In this document: piece by piece, positions 29,725 through 43,085 of the stretch
Numbering within the stretch: position 1 is the stretch's first letter
Layout: the number at the start of each line of letters is the position of its first letter
Assembly (NCBI RefSeq): GCF_003171515.1
Contig: NC_089392.1
Span: 1,488,001-1,552,000 of the forward strand
Source of the DNA: Pyrenophora tritici-repentis
Taxonomy: Eukaryota; Ascomycota; Dothideomycetes; Pleosporales; Pleosporaceae
Length of the DNA: 64,000 nt
Direction of reading: 5' to 3'
Position numbers and translations under genes: made by a program
Notes under the pieces: model-generated
The model's input: only the letters and a program-made list of their open reading frames with translations
Databases searched by the model: none
Told to the model about the DNA's origin: nothing

Positions 29725-31145
29725 ATTGGCGTTGTTGTTGAAGCTGGGGATACGAAAGATGCACGATAGAAACCGGTGATCGCTCTCCGGGATAGATAAG
29801 ACAAGATTAGGAGGAACAGGAAGGAACAGAGCAGAGAAGCCGCCATGTACAGTTATATCGCTCATTGCTACCCCACCATGCTGAGCTCGCATCCTAATCT
29901 GGCCATTTCATGCAAGCCACCGCTTCACGGCGCGTCAATTAAACAGCGAGATGACCTGAGCCAATCTCTCGCGAATTGGACCCGCATTGAGCGTTTACCT
30001 GGCCCCGGGAACGCGTAACACTGGAAGGGAGCACGTTCGTAGGCCTATGATGCTGCTTCGAGACGTGTCATGGCGGGGTACCACGCATGGCTAAGCATTT
30101 TCCCGTGAAGCTTGTTCGCCCTAGCGACCCTGGATTCTACACCGCCTTTCACCTGCCACTCCACTCGCAGTAATCGGCTAGCCTTTTGTAGGCTGACTAA
30201 GTGCGGGGTTGGGCGGATGCAGCGGGAGGCCCAGGAACGATCTGACGTGAACTGTCAAAACTTCGGGATTAAGCACAGTTATGTGATGATCATTCAAATT
30301 TGAAAGGTGCTAAAGCGTTCGCCATCAGCTACTACAAGGGTTTCACACTCCTAGTTACGAAACATATTCGCACGGCAGCACAGCGCCTGCACGAACCCGC
30401 CCAGTTTCGATACACAGTAGTAACCCTCTGCTGCAGAGTAAGAACGCCTGGAACCTCGTGGGAAGTACTGATTGGGTGGGTTGGGTAGTGCTGAGAAATA
30501 GGGTTGCTGGCAAGACGTCCCAAGACACCAATTCAGCCAACTTCTGTCAGTGCTGAATATGCTGTACAATCGGTTTCTCGAGTGTCTACATCGTCATGCG
30601 GTGATAACACAGTCAGATTACTCAAAATCTGAATCATGGCAGACTCTATCGTGAATTTAAACAGCTTTTATAGAAAGTGCTAGACATGCCCGAACTTTAT
30701 CAGGTGCCGTGGCAATAAAAACATGTCGCCGAGTGTATGGCTGCTTGCTACACTCCGCTAGTAGCGCATATTATGGATGACTAAGTAAATTAATTGAACC
30801 GTTACCAAAAAGCAACTTAAGAGAGACCTAGATATACCCTCCAGGTTTTACATAACATGGATCATGCGCTCGGCATGCTCCGTTCTTGTTGCCCAGAACT
30901 TGCTGATCCCGATTCTTGACGGGAGATCGACCCGAGGACGTGCTTTTGTAAGGCTGCCACGTTATGCCTGCAGGAAACACTGATGTTCTTGTACATCTTG
31001 ATAGATGCGGCAAGTAAAACAGATTATTTCCCTACAACTGTTCCCTGTCGCGTATCGGCACGACATTCGGAACATATTTGCCCCAAAATGGACATCACCA
31101 ACATGCAAGTGCACACCTCCATGTTATCCAGCTTTCCTTCCTACC
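29725..31145. other. Intergenic, decarboxylase promoter and factor 3' flank
   Basis: 1.4 kb with no supported gene or repeat. The reading frame upstream of the decarboxylase ATG is open to 29892 but lacks family similarity. Confidence 0.5.
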
Positions 31146-33941
31146 CTATATAATGTTCGCAATGCTGATACGACTTGTACTAGATGGCGTCGGGCTTGGG
31201 TTCGCTGTTGTCTTCGGCGGTGAGAGAATATCCGTAGCCAGTTGTACACGCTTCACAGGGTTGTGCGGTGGTAGATAATAGGATGATGGCTGCGTGTTTC
31301 GATGGACATGTTCGCCCATCAATTGACGCACTGTATGCTCAATCTTTGCCCACTCATCCCAATCTGTCGTGCCGTTCGTTGGTGTAGAAGATGACGGTCG
31401 GTAGGGTAGCGCGTCTCTCATCGGCTCATCACCTCCTGACTGTCGCGGAGCACCAGGAAACACATCCTGTGAGGTTGACAAGGCCAAATCCGTGCCTGAC
31501 CAAACCCAAGAATGCTCTAGGCTACTTTGAGCATCACCACTGACGTATGCGATCATCTCTTCGTCCCGTTCAAGTTGTTGGATGCTTCCGTGGCCGCTGC
31601 GCACTCGATCCAGTAACCGGTCTAAAACGAATCCGATGTGTCTCCCACAGCCAACGTTAATCTTGCGCAGGTTTCCAATAGCCTTTGAAAGATGCAAGCA
31701 CATGAGCGCAGCATCGTACTCGCTTCGGAAGCACAACACTAGAATGCACCGCCACAAGTGCAAACAAACCGTGTTGCTCGCAATCAAAGCCACTCTTTCT
31801 GCCCAGTTCTTCCCAGCATCTTGCATTACGGGATTATGCAGCACTCTCGAGACGTACTTCGATGTGTCCTCAGCGACAGAGACGCAGCGATTCAATGCGT
31901 TCGTTCGTTCGTTCGGACCGGAGACGGGGCTGAAGTTGCGTCTGTAGAGATGAAATCGAGCAGAGAGTACGGCGAAGACGGTGGGTAATCCTTTCGAGTC
32001 GAAGTAACCATCTGAATCTGGTTTGTAGGTTTCTGGGAGTATTAGTAACTTTGAACGCAACTGCTCATCAAAGTTTTGCAACGTCTTTGGCATGATGACG
32101 CTCGACTTCAGCGCCTGAGATAATGGTGCGTATGAGCGGGTTATCTGTATTGTAGCCAAAAAGCCAGTACATGGAACAGGCTCCGGAATCCCTCGAAACG
32201 AGCCGTTGGGTGTAATGTAGTGGTCGGCCGACGAAGATGGGAGCGAGATTTCACAGTCGTCTTCGTGGATAAGCATTGGTCTACTTGTTTCCAGAGACGT
32301 GATTCTGTGTCAATATTAGCGATATACGTAAATAAGATCTACGGGTCAATGTGTTACCTGTCGCGCACATAAATGGCCCACCACAGCCTTCGCCGTGTTT
32401 CTCCCACAACAGCCGACCAGCAATCGACTTCAGGACAGATTTGTAACTCTTGCGCAATTCTTACGGCAGACGCAAGCCACATGGAGCTAACCGAGCGCAT
32501 GTTGCTCTCAGACGCATATATACTCAGTACCAGTGCCGCTTGCGCATGTGTGACGGAAAGATCCTGGGGCCAAGGCTGAACGGCGGAAGTTGCAATTTCG
32601 AACATTGCCTGACCTGTTGATGTTACAGAAGGAGACATTGGGCGATCAGTCCTGGGTCGCAAGGTACCGCAAGCTAGTATTGCAAAGAATAAACCAATCC
32701 ATGCACGCGGTCTGCCTTCAAAGCTCCTTGACGCATAAACGGCGTCTACCTCAAGTTGAAATGTGGGCCAATGAACTGCAGGATACGACTCATGTATTGT
32801 AACATGATACGCCTGGGAAAAATATACAAAATCCGTCCGTAAGGGTACTTCTGGCATATGCCAACTCGACTCAACACCGTGGCCGTGATTTCCGTGAGGC
32901 GTGCTGAATACACCCTGAGCATACGATATGATGTTGGTGCGGACGTGATCGAAATTGTGCAAGACTGGTACAGACATTCGCTGCGGTCCTGATGTGGCGC
33001 CAACGTGTGCTTCAGAGTATCTTCGCTTCATATCCGTCCGATCGGCTTCTAACGGGTCCTTGTCCGAAACTTTGGTTCGTAGCTGGGAGTTGACCTGAGT
33101 TAACTCGGCAATCTGACTCTGGAGGTCTTGAACCTGTCTATACCAAATAAGCATTCATTGGGCATACTACCGCACATGATGGCTACGTACTTGATCGAGG
33201 ACATTCGGCGATTGGTTTCTTTTGTGAACTGACACCTGTGGTTACGACTCGAACATTCTGAGCAGGCCGAAGTCTCCGTAGCATCGCACTGGAGTAGCGG
33301 TTAGTCAGATACGTTCTCAGAATGTCCGTCCAATGTCTCGCACTAGCATATAGTCATGGATATTCGCCTATAAGGCTTATATACTGAGTAGGCGCGCTCT
33401 ATTCCGCTGCTCTCCAGCTCAGTTGGGACTCCCCATTGCCGAATAGTCAATATAAAACTTGAGCTTGTGGACTTCTAATGACATTGGAGTCCCTGATTTC
33501 TAGTCGCATACTTTGAGAGCATGTTGAATTGATGTTTCTCGCTCAGAGACATACAAGCGGCCCATATCATGTAAAACGTACCTTCACTTTGCGTTCTCGA
33601 CAGGCGTCACACGAAGGATCTTTCCGTCGCTGCCTGTATGCTCGCTTCTGCGCATTTAGGTTCGCAGAGGACATCTGAGTAGGCGATCTCATCGAACCAG
33701 CACCATCGTGGTTTTGAAGCTCTGGCAGACTACCAGAGGCGGTGCTTGGTGACGTAGAGTGACTGTATGAGTGTGACGAGTATCCCGGGGACCTGGAGCC
33801 GATTTGGGGCACATTGGGAGTAGGGAGCGTAGTCGGGTGGATGTACGGCTGCTTCATAGCAAATGGATTTGGTGGAGGTACCATAGTCTGTGATGATTGC
33901 CCGTTTGCATTCGGTGGAGTTGTGCGCGTGGTGGAAGACAT
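31146..33941 (-). CDS. Zn(II)2Cys6 transcription factor, 798 aa
   Basis: Exons 33941-33582, 33288-33191, 33137-32358 and 32304-31146 (2397 nt). The N terminus is Ser/Pro/Thr-rich. The binuclear cluster CDACRERKVK..CDATETSACSEC..C (C-X2-C-X6-C-X7-C-X2-C-X6-C) is split by intron 1 just before the third Cys. A basic linker and a short coiled coil (VQDLQSQIAELTQVNSQL) follow. The fungal-specific middle homology domain is seen in SYPAVHWPTFQLEVDAVYAS, GETRRRLWWAIYVRDR and EDDCEISLPS. It is a nuclear DNA-binding regulator; targets are unknown. Intron 1 is long (293 bp). The frame continues 15 codons upstream of the ATG to a GTG, so an extra 5' exon is possible. Confidence 0.92.
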
Positions 33942-36900
33942 GTCATCCACTTGACGTGGGCCCGAGCCTTTGGGTGTCACTGCCACTTGGGACTGGAAGA
34001 GCTGCAGATAAGACAGGTGTTGTGGGGAAGGAGCTCTTCGGTAACAGCCGAGCAGGACGCTACTCGGAATTGCCCAACGATACGAGCACCTCGTGGCACC
34101 GGGGGTATCTGTGACGAGCCAATAGGAGCAGATGTTCAGCGCATCACGCTGGCTTGACGCAGAGTGCAGGTGATAGATGGGGCACGATGACTAAGTGCCT
34201 CTCAGCTAGAGTGGAGAAGCCGTACAAGCGGGCATCGAGTTTGGTAGGTTAGACGGTTCGGATATACAGGCTGGAAGCGTAGTTGTCGGGTGTTCGGTGT
34301 CGCTTGAGCGATTGTTGTCAGCCAACCGCTCGGTCAAGGGAGATGCCAAAGCTTTGGGCTAGAAACAGCGAGCAGGTTGATTGGAGTGGGCCACGAAAAC
34401 GATGTCTGCTGGGTGTATGGACACGGGAGAACAAGGCTAGAGGGAGGTGAGAAGGGGTTCAGCAGACGGCAAGGGTCGTGGGAATAATGATAAAATCTCG
34501 GCAAGTATCCGATGAAGTGAAGGTTTGGTAATCTGTCGCTTTCGTATGGGGCGGGTCTCCAAGTCGTAATACTAGAAAGATCAGTTCCCGAATGCAAGTG
34601 GTCTCGGCACAGCTCTTGGTGAGACGGTAGAAGGGCCGGGCCTAGTCGCCACCATACCTTTCAATATCGGACGAATGCAATGAACGACGCAGGGATTAGC
34701 AAATGTAACTCTTCCGCGGCATGTGTCACACTTTGCGATAGGTGCTGGATTAGGAAGTAGCTTCGGTGACGCTGGCTAGTTTTGTAGGATCCTGGAACGA
34801 CGGGGTACTTCCGCAAGTCTTTACCAACAGTAACACTCAACTAGGTACATGGGCATTGCATCTACCGGGCAGTTGGAAAGTCGGAGTTTATTATGGGTAG
34901 ATAGTATCAAAAACGCCTAAAGATGGTGTTTTGGCTCCCGTTAAGGGTGGGCCGATAGAAGCGGTGTTCAGCAACGTGCTTTGTGTTTCGTGAATACAAC
35001 CCAATGGCATCGTAGAGTGGGTACAGCTGGCGACGTTGGTCACTCGGGACGATGCGAAGCGAGTGCTCTAGTTCGAATACCACGCGGGCTTTCAGCTCCG
35101 TCGTCAGGTCGGATGTAGGTCCGGGTGGGAGACATCCACTACGGCTAGCTTTGCAAGTGAAGCCTCATGTTCCAGAAGATGGTCGGTTCGTGCCTAATCG
35201 CCAAAAGGTCCACATCGCTTCACCCAAAGTGTGTAAGGCATACCCTTTCGGCGAGATTTTGGCAGGGGTCTACCTGCATGAGGGATTGGGGGCTTTTCGC
35301 TAAAGCGTGCAGCCATGGCGAGAGCACGCGGTTCGTCTACAGCAAGAGAATTTGCTCGGGTGAATAGGTAGGGGCGGGAAGAAAGGCTGGCAGAAGAGGC
35401 GTACAACCGTATTTTGTCCCTCACCGACAAGGCAACAAGCGTGGTATGGTGATTCACTAGCGAAGCAGTCTCTCGCCCCTTAAGGTTTGGGGCAGCGGAT
35501 ACTGTAACCAGACCTGCTTAGCCACAGCACGTTGAGCGGCGAAGTCGCCGTACGCGGCAAGCCACAGCCACTGGAATTACCGTAAGGATTCCGATTTGTC
35601 TGTGCATCTGACATAGGGCTGGCCACGTTCCTTGCTAGATACAGTACTTACGTGGGTGATAATTTCCATACCAATCATGGACCCACAGGTGTTGAGCTGC
35701 TTCCTCGTCGTCTAGAACAACGTTCGGGATCATGGACACAGGACAAGCAGCGTTGCCGGGGAGAAACCCTGACATGTGCGGCACGCGTCAAAAACAACAT
35801 GTATGGCAATGGCACGCCTGCAAAACGTGTTTCCCCACGCTCGCTGCGCGTGTCCGCGTCCGTCCCGGAAGACCCGCAGGCGGGGCTAGTATTGTTAGTT
35901 GCTAGTCTGTCATTTCACGCTTGGCGTGACAGTGACCCCGGCCAGTCACAAGAGACATGGAAAGCAATCCGGTGCCAAGGAGACCGAAAACCTGGTCTAG
36001 GTGGGTGGAAACCTACTTCCAACTGCCGAAGTGTTCCGTCTAGACCGCGGCGTTAGGCTTAGGCGTCGCCACCTGAAGCTGACAGCAGTTGCCGGACAGG
36101 CAGGGCGGATCTGGCGCCCTACGAGACTTTGGGCCGGACTGTATCGAAGAAAGGGTCATGTTTCTGATACACGGCATAGAAGGTTGTAGCGTCCGCGCGA
36201 ACGAGGAGCAATCTTAGCTGGCCGTGACATGTGTTGAGTCTTTGAGCATGTTGATCTGGCCGTGCGCAGGCCATGCGCGCCACGCCCAAGTCTTCCACAC
36301 TCCCAGTCGGGAACGGGCATTCTTTGACTCCGAAATGTTAGTCTTTTTTATATCGTGTGCATCGTCGCACATGTCGCGTGGAGTCGACGACACAACGGTA
36401 ACATCCGCAGCCTGCCGACGAGTATTGATTCCATGTTGTCCCTGTTGACTGCATGCCTGGACTGCCTCGTTCAAGGAGGATGCTGGGTAAACAAAGTCTT
36501 CAGGATCTACAAAGGTGCTGACTCGGTGGTGTGGGATCGTCTATGATTGCGTGGCCCCTGGCGGGTCGGTAGCTTCCGTCTCAGGAAGGCAACCGATGGG
36601 GTTGCGAGCAGGCTGGGCTGGCATGGTCGAGGGTGTAGCCCGCTGCGAAGCCGCTCCTGCCGTGTGCGAGCTGCGAGTGCGAGACTGAGACTGAGACTGC
36701 GAGACAGGGCCGACGACATCTTGGCAGACGCGAGTGCGAGGGTTGAGTGGTGCAGCCCGAGCTGTGAGCTTGACATGTGCGTGATCGGCCCTTTGATAAG
36801 ACGCCGTTGGTGACAGGCTCCATTTCCGCCGCCGATCTCTCGCCTGGCGGTTTCCAACAACGCCGATCCACAGGTGTCAGTACCCGATGAGATCTCATGC

Positions 36901-37924
36901 AGAAAATCCTTTAGGGCCTCGGAGAATGGCAAAGCTTGTTGCTGGTCGGTGGGGGCAAGACGTGCGCAATTTGGAGTCGTGTTGGAGTAGAGTGGCGACG
37001 TGACGACGTGTACATTTGGCGGCTTTTGTGCCGGGTCGGCGAGCAGCGTCAAAATAGCTTTCGTCGACGCGCTGATCGTCTACCACATATGTCCTGCAAT
37101 ATCCGAACTTTCTTGGGCAAAACTTCTGCCCGGGTGTACTGTACACAACCTGCTAGTTTGCCAAGTCCCACAGGAACCAACAACCACGCAGTAAATGACC
37201 AGCTATCTCCGGCCTCACTTTACCTCGATGCTGTCAGCAGTGAGCCGAACAGACAAGAATCCTTTCCAAAGAGCCACAGACTCTTGTCGCGGTGCACCAG
37301 CCATCTATAGCAAAGGAAGGAGCATCCAGAACATGAGCAGGCGCAGGACGCCTTCATGTTGCTGGAAATCCACGGCTGCCGTACCAGATGAAGTGGTCCT
37401 TCCTTGTATACACGAATTAATGGTCGTTATCTCCCCGTACTAGATTTCTGGGTAGTCGCATACGATGATCCAAAATGACTATGTGTGTAGTCGACATCAA
37501 TTAGAGTCTGCTTCAAACAACCCCATTGCTCGACACACTTCCCAACGACCACATCATTCTCGTCGCTTGTACACATACGATAACTATCTTTCATCATGTT
37601 TTCCAGTCCGTCATACCCGCGCCTAGGCAGAACCACACAAACCATCAATCACTATCGAGGCGCGACCCATTGAACTTCCTATTACCCCTCATAGCTAGCG
37701 TCATTTCGTGCCTCGGTACAACGTACCTCAAGCATCGCCTGTCCTGCGCTAACACCTCGGTCGCATCACGACGGCAGCAACAACAGAGAATTGGTACGCT
37801 TCAGCAACTCATTCAAGCCCACAAACTTAAACATTCATCGCCGTCGGACTTTTCCTGTCGATCCATTGCCAGTGTAAAATCTCATTGTAACCTTCACGAA
37901 CTCGCCGGCAAGATAACCGCCATC
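33942..37924. other. Large intergenic region between divergent genes
   Basis: 4 kb separates the Zn2Cys6 factor (minus) and the SDR (plus). Several chance frames exist (for example 35652-36056 plus, 36507-37052 minus), but none shows a domain, convincing introns or family text. I find no rRNA, tRNA or repeat structure. It presumably holds long regulatory regions and UTRs. Confidence 0.5.
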
Positions 37925-38882
37925 ATGTCTACCCCGGCAGAACGAGATGTCCAGCTCCAGGACTTTTCAAACATCTTCAGTCTCAAAGGCAAAGTCGCCG
38001 TTGTAAGCGGCGGATCGCGAGGTCTGGGATTACACGCTGCATCTGGGTACATTCAAACCTCACAACCCGCCACAACCACTAACATCCTCTCAGCCTCCTC
38101 CAAGCCGGCTGCTCCAAAGTCTTCATCACCTCGCGCAAAGCTAGCGCCTGCACCGAAGCCGTCGCTGCCCTCAATGCGTTGCCCAACAAACAGCCCGGCG
38201 CAACCGCATATTCGATACCCGCCGACAGCTCCAAGGTTGCTGATATCGAACGGCTGGTCGCCGAAGTAGCAAAGCATACGGATCACGTTGATATCTTGTT
38301 TGCAAATGCAGGAGCTACCTGGGGAAGCCGGTTCGATGAGGTGGACGAGAAGAATGGATGGGATAGGGTCATGGACTTGAATGTCAAGGGCGTGTTTTTC
38401 ACGATACAGAAGTATGACTCTCTTCAGGCATGATTCGACGTTATACTGACAAAACTCCCAGATTCGCTCCCCTCCTCGCCAAATCCGCGACACGAGAAGA
38501 GCCCTCCCGCGTCATCGTCACTGGTAGCGTTGCTGGAATCGCCACAGCGTCCGTTGGCGATGAATCGGGCACGTACTCTTACGCCGCCTCCAAAGCCGCC
38601 GTGCTACATCTCGTCCGCAACCTCGCTGTTGAGCTGGGACCACGCCGCATCCTCGTCAACGGCATCGCACCCGGGTTCTTCATGAGCAAGATGGCGGCTG
38701 GGCTGATGGAAAAGGCAGGTGGAGAGGAAGCGCTGGGCAAGGCTAGCCCGAACGGACGAGTGGGTCGGCCAGAGGATATTGCTGCTGCGGTTGTGTTTCT
38801 GAGCAGTCGGGCAGGTGGGCATGTCAACGGTGATACGATTGTGCTTGATGGGGGCAAGATACATGGTGGTGTGAAGTTGTAA
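37925..38882 (+). CDS. Short-chain dehydrogenase/reductase, 286 aa
   Basis: Exons 37925-38046, 38094-38411 and 38462-38882 (861 nt). The classical SDR layout is visible: nucleotide-binding SGGSRGLG near residue 31, LFANAGATWG, catalytic Ser in VTGSVAGIA, active-site YSYAASK, and APGFF. The C-terminal DTIVLDGGK matches 3-oxoacyl-reductase-like SDRs. It most resembles the RhlG/FabG-like fungal group using NADP(H). The substrate is unknown. The upstream frame is open from 37526, but the ATG at 37925 begins the family-like N terminus (MSTPAERDVQLQDFSNIFSL). Confidence 0.92.
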
Positions 38883-39001
38883 ACTGCGTTGACAAGAGTA
38901 TGAACATCAGAGGACTGTATACATAAAGTTCTTGAATATACTTTTTTTTCACGTATCAATTTCTCAAGACAATATGGTTGACATGGAAAGATACATCATG
39001 T

Positions 39002-40040
39002 CTAAACCTCTCCCTCCGGAACACCCATCCCATGCATCCCCCTATACCCACTCCTCTCCGGCCTCTTCCACTCTTCCAACACCGCCTTATCCAAAACCTC
39101 CATTACCTCCACTTCAATCGGTCTACAAGTACTCTTCATCCCCTCTCCCTGTTCCTTTTCCTCCTCGGCTTGATGCCACCCCCACCTACTTAAATCACCT
39201 CCCGGGCACGTACTCAACGCACAAAGCAAATCCTGTTCCGCGAAGAAAGTAATATAACTATCTTCCATCGCGGGACTAGCTTCCATAAAGTACCGCCCTT
39301 GAGAGTCAAGACCCGTGACTTGAAACACATTGAGCACGTCATGGACGTCGTATTCCGTGAGACCGTGGGGAAGAACAGCGCGGACGAGGTTGGAGTGGCA
39401 GTGGTAGTTGTAGGATGTTGAGGAGAGCATGTTATTAACTATCATGTGGTTTTAGTTGATCGACCGATGGAATTTCTGTTTATCACAACGGCCTTTCTCT
39501 CACTTCCTCTACATGTATATACTTCTTTGGGAGAACATAAAGTCAACGTACCATAAGGATCACACCTCGTCCCCAACAAATCATGACACCTCCCACCCCA
39601 TTTAGTAACACCACCCCTGGCATCCCTCTTCTCCTCCCTCCCAACATCACCTATCTCACACCCATCATCAATCACCCCACACAACGGTCTCATGAACGGG
39701 AGACAACTCCACAACCGATCCCCTTCCTTGACATGGCTACTCTGCAACTGTCTTGTACGAGCGGCCCAGAATCGCTCGCGTGGGTCATGTGCGTTCCAGA
39801 TGTTTAGGTCGCCGACTTGGGGTCCTTGGGGCGTGGATAGGCGAAAGAGGGAGCCGGCGGGGACGTGCCAGGCTTTTCCGCTGCGGGGAGGGATGAGGAA
39901 GGAGAGGGTGGTGTGGAGGGAGGTGGGAGGGAGGGTTTTTAAAGAGGTGTAGAGGGCGGTTGGGGGTGGAGGGGGGACGAGGCGGAGGTGGGGAAGTAGG
40001 CTGGGGAGGGGGGGACGTTGTCGCTGGAATCGGAACCCAT
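39002..40040 (-). CDS. DUF1989 (urea carboxylase-associated-like) protein
   Basis: Two exons, about 40040-39552 and 39438-39002, joined across a 113-bp intron that restores TRCDPYVNN. Family text: IPPRSGKAWHVPAGSLFRLS, PQVGDLNIWNAHDPRERFWA, DLLGTRCDPY, HSNLVRAVLPHGLTEYDVHD, LCALSTCPGGDLS. The coding frame runs open upstream to 40197 without any ATG. The best start (MGSDSSDNVPP at 40040) is in the neighbouring frame and would join the family frame if the seven-C run at 40008-40014 had one more base. This is either a sequencing error, a real frameshift, or a sign of an unseen 5' exon. The biochemical role of the domain is unsettled; bacterial relatives lie beside urea carboxylase. Confidence 0.8.
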
Positions 40041-40489
40041 TTTTCTTCTCTTCTTTTTTTATTGTGGATAGGGAAAGATGAGCTGGTGGACTCTCTTGAT
40101 GCTGGAAAGGAATAAGGTGTGTAGTGATTGCTGCACTGACAAGAACGATGTCGGAATGTTTGACATGCTCAATGAGTCGTATCTGATCAGAATCCACATC
40201 TGTATTCCTTTGAGCCGGTGGTAAGCGTTCGATAGAAAGACGCCGATGTCGGCATTACATAAAACAAGCAATAGTGGACATGCATAGATGAAGGACTGAC
40301 GTGAATGGGCACTAAGAAGAGTCATGGACAAAATGCGTATCCGGTTATTCTAGGATATCTCAACAGATCTGACAAACCCATGTAACACTTTTGAACACCG
40401 TTTTCATGTCTTTCCCAACCAATGCCATATTTATTATGCACAACAAAGCAACTTTGAATCATTTACACACAAGCGCTCTTGGTATCTGC
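40041..40489. other. Spacer between LEU4 and the DUF1989 gene
   Basis: About 450 bp. It holds the 3' UTR of LEU4 and the 5' region of the DUF1989 gene (both on the minus strand); an exon of the latter could be hidden here. Confidence 0.5.
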
Positions 40490-42478
40490 CTAATTGCCAC
40501 TGACAGCAGCCTCCAGCTTATCCACTATCGAGCTACCATTTGCTTGCTTTCCGGTTCTCGTCGGACTTGAGTTGGGGCTGGGGATCTCGAGGGTATTTGA
40601 TCGTTTGGGGCGGAACGGGATGGGGGTTGATGGTCTCGATGAAAGGAACTAGGCTTCATTAGCACGGGGCCTCACTGAAGAGTAGCAAATAGACTTACTG
40701 AAGAAGCAGCACTCAACATGGCAATCAGAGATGCCTGGACTACATCGTGGTGAATTCCTACACCCCAAACCTTTTGACTGCTCTGTGCAGCTGTGCATCC
40801 AATATACGTTGCTGCTTTTGCGTCCTTGCTCGTACCGATGGTGTGTTCGTTGTAGTCCACAACATCCAGGTCGATACCCAGACTCCTGAGTGCATCAGCC
40901 AAAGATGACAGTGCACCGTTGCCTGATCCTTGGATCTTGTGTTCCTGTCCGTCAATCTCGATTACACCATTAAAGATACGGCGCAAATTACGGCTACTGA
41001 CTGTTCGGCCATCTTGTGGGGGCTGGGGCGTTTCTGAACGGTCGGCCTTGATCTCATAATCAATCAGGGAGAATCGAGGGTTACGCTTGAGATGGTATGC
41101 CTCCTCGAACAGGTGGGTAATCTCTGTAGGTAGAAGTTCGCGGCCGAGCATATCGGTTTCCTTTTGCACAATCTTGGAGAAAGCGATTTGCAGACCACGC
41201 GGTAGGTCGAGTTCCAGCTGGCGCTGAATAATCCAAGCAATGCCTCCCTTGCCACTCTGGGAGTTGACACGGATAATGGCTTCGTAGGTACGGCCAATAT
41301 CTTGGGGGTCGAGCGGGAGGTATGGGATCTGCCACCGGCTTTCGTTTGTGGCGCCATTCTTCTTGCGCATCTGGAAACCCTTCTTAATCGCGTCCTGATG
41401 TGAGCCACTGAAGGCGCACACGACAAGTTGACCACCGTATGGTGCACGCGGGTGTATTGGGATTTTGTTGCAGCTCTCGACCATGTCTATGGTTGACTTG
41501 AGGTCAGAAAAGTCAATCTTGGGGTGGATTCCTTGCGTGTACAAGTTCAAGCCCAGCGTTACAAGGTCGACGTTTCCCGTGCGCTCTCCATTGCCAAACA
41601 GGGTGCCCTCTACTCGGTCCGCGCCCGCCATCTGTGCCAGTTCTGCCGCCGCAACTGCGCAGCCTCTGTCGTTGTGCGGGTGCAGCGACACACAAATCTT
41701 CTCTCTCTCTGAAATGTTCTTGCAAAAGTATTCGATCTGGTCGGCGTATACGTTTGGTGTCGACATCTCCACGGTAGCCGGGAGATTGAAGATGAGCGGG
41801 TTCTCGACACTGGGCTCCCAGGCAGCCTTGACGGCCTCGCAGACCTTGATGACGAACTCGGGCGACGAGTCGGAGAAGGTCTCTGGTGAAAACTCATATG
41901 CCCATTCCGTGCCTACCTGCGCAGGGTCATCTTTTGTTATCGCACGCGCATATCGCGTGCACTCAACTGCCAGGGCAATCGTCTCCTCATCGTTCATGTC
42001 GAAGACAATCTGCTGGAAACAGGGGCTGGTGGCGAGGTAGAGGTGGAGGATGGCTTTGCGAGCACCTTTGAGGGAGTCGACGGTGCGGCGAATGAGTTCT
42101 TTGCGACATGGCGAAAGGACTTGTACCCAGACATCGTCTGGCACGATTCCGGGTGTTTGTATGAGGCGTTGGGTAAAGTCGAAGTCGGTCTGTGAGGCTG
42201 AGGGGAACGAGACCTCGATTTCCTTGTACCCGAGCTTTACGAGCATGTTGAAGTAGTCCCATTTTTGCGCGCCATCCTAAGGCCCGTGTCAGTGTAACCG
42301 ATGCGGCCCTATCTATAATACTCACCATGGGATCCACCAGACTCTGATTGCCGTCTCTGAGGTCAGTAGACAGCCAGCGCGGTGGCTTCTCTATGGTCTT
42401 GTTGGGCCATGTCCTGTCCGGCAGGTGCAATGGCTTGAATGGTTGGTATTTCTTCCAGGGCTCCGCGAGCATCGGCAT
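40490..42478 (-). CDS. LEU4: 2-isopropylmalate synthase, 629 aa
   Basis: Exons 42478-42326, 42276-40699 and 40648-40490 (1890 nt). The protein begins [20 protein letters not shown] and contains the HMGL-like catalytic motif [17 protein letters not shown] across intron 1. Metal-binding [14 protein letters not shown] and [13 protein letters not shown] follow, with [20 protein letters not shown] in the accessory domain. The C-terminal leucine-sensing LeuA dimer domain ([20 protein letters not shown]) ends in a short tail ([11 protein letters not shown]) encoded by exon 3. It condenses acetyl-CoA with 2-oxoisovalerate, the first step of leucine synthesis, in mitochondria or cytosol. Leucine feedback is expected from the regulatory domain. 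No clear targeting peptide precedes the first ATG. Confidence 0.96.
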
Positions 42479-43085
42479 GTTGAAATTATCTATGTGTACG
42501 AGGCGACAAGACGGATTAAAAGACGAGTGTGAGTAGAAATACCAGTGACGAAAGACACACAGGGCGGCTATATAGTGCGGATACTGAGGGTATGATTCAC
42601 ACCTCGAGGATAAAAGTTTGGTGCTCGGTCGTACTCTAGTAAGCCCACAAGAGCCGGCGATTGGCATATGACGATGCGGGGCGCAGAAATTCGCTTGCGC
42701 CCGGTCAGTCAATTGCGGGGTCCGACTTCGGCCGCGCTGAACTCGTCACCTGTAGCAAATCATGAGCATTTGATTGATTGTTTACGAGCTTTGCACTGCG
42801 CCGAACCCGATGGCCAAAGCACTATGATTCTAGTGTGCATACGCGCCCGCAGGTTAGATCGGTATAGATGGTTCCAAACCGGTTGCGTGCCTCCCGATTA
42901 GCCTATGGTCACTGTGCTTCGTAGTATGACAGCGGGTATTTCAGGTACGCTTTATTACGCAACATCTCATACGACGCGATTCAATGTGAGTGAAAAGTAC
43001 ACTTATATTCATGTAACCGCGTCATTCCATTACCACGCAGTCGGTAGCACCCATTTCCGTGGCTGGCTGTACCCCCCTAGCCCTG
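42479..43085. other. LEU4 upstream region
   Basis: About 600 bp with no gene. I looked for a Leu3-type CCGG-N4-CCGG site by eye and did not find a clear one. Confidence 0.45.

Noticed and set aside
36507..37052. 181-codon minus-strand frame in the large intergenic region
   Set aside because: Low-complexity Ser/Arg/Leu composition, overlapping chance frames on both strands and no recognisable motif.
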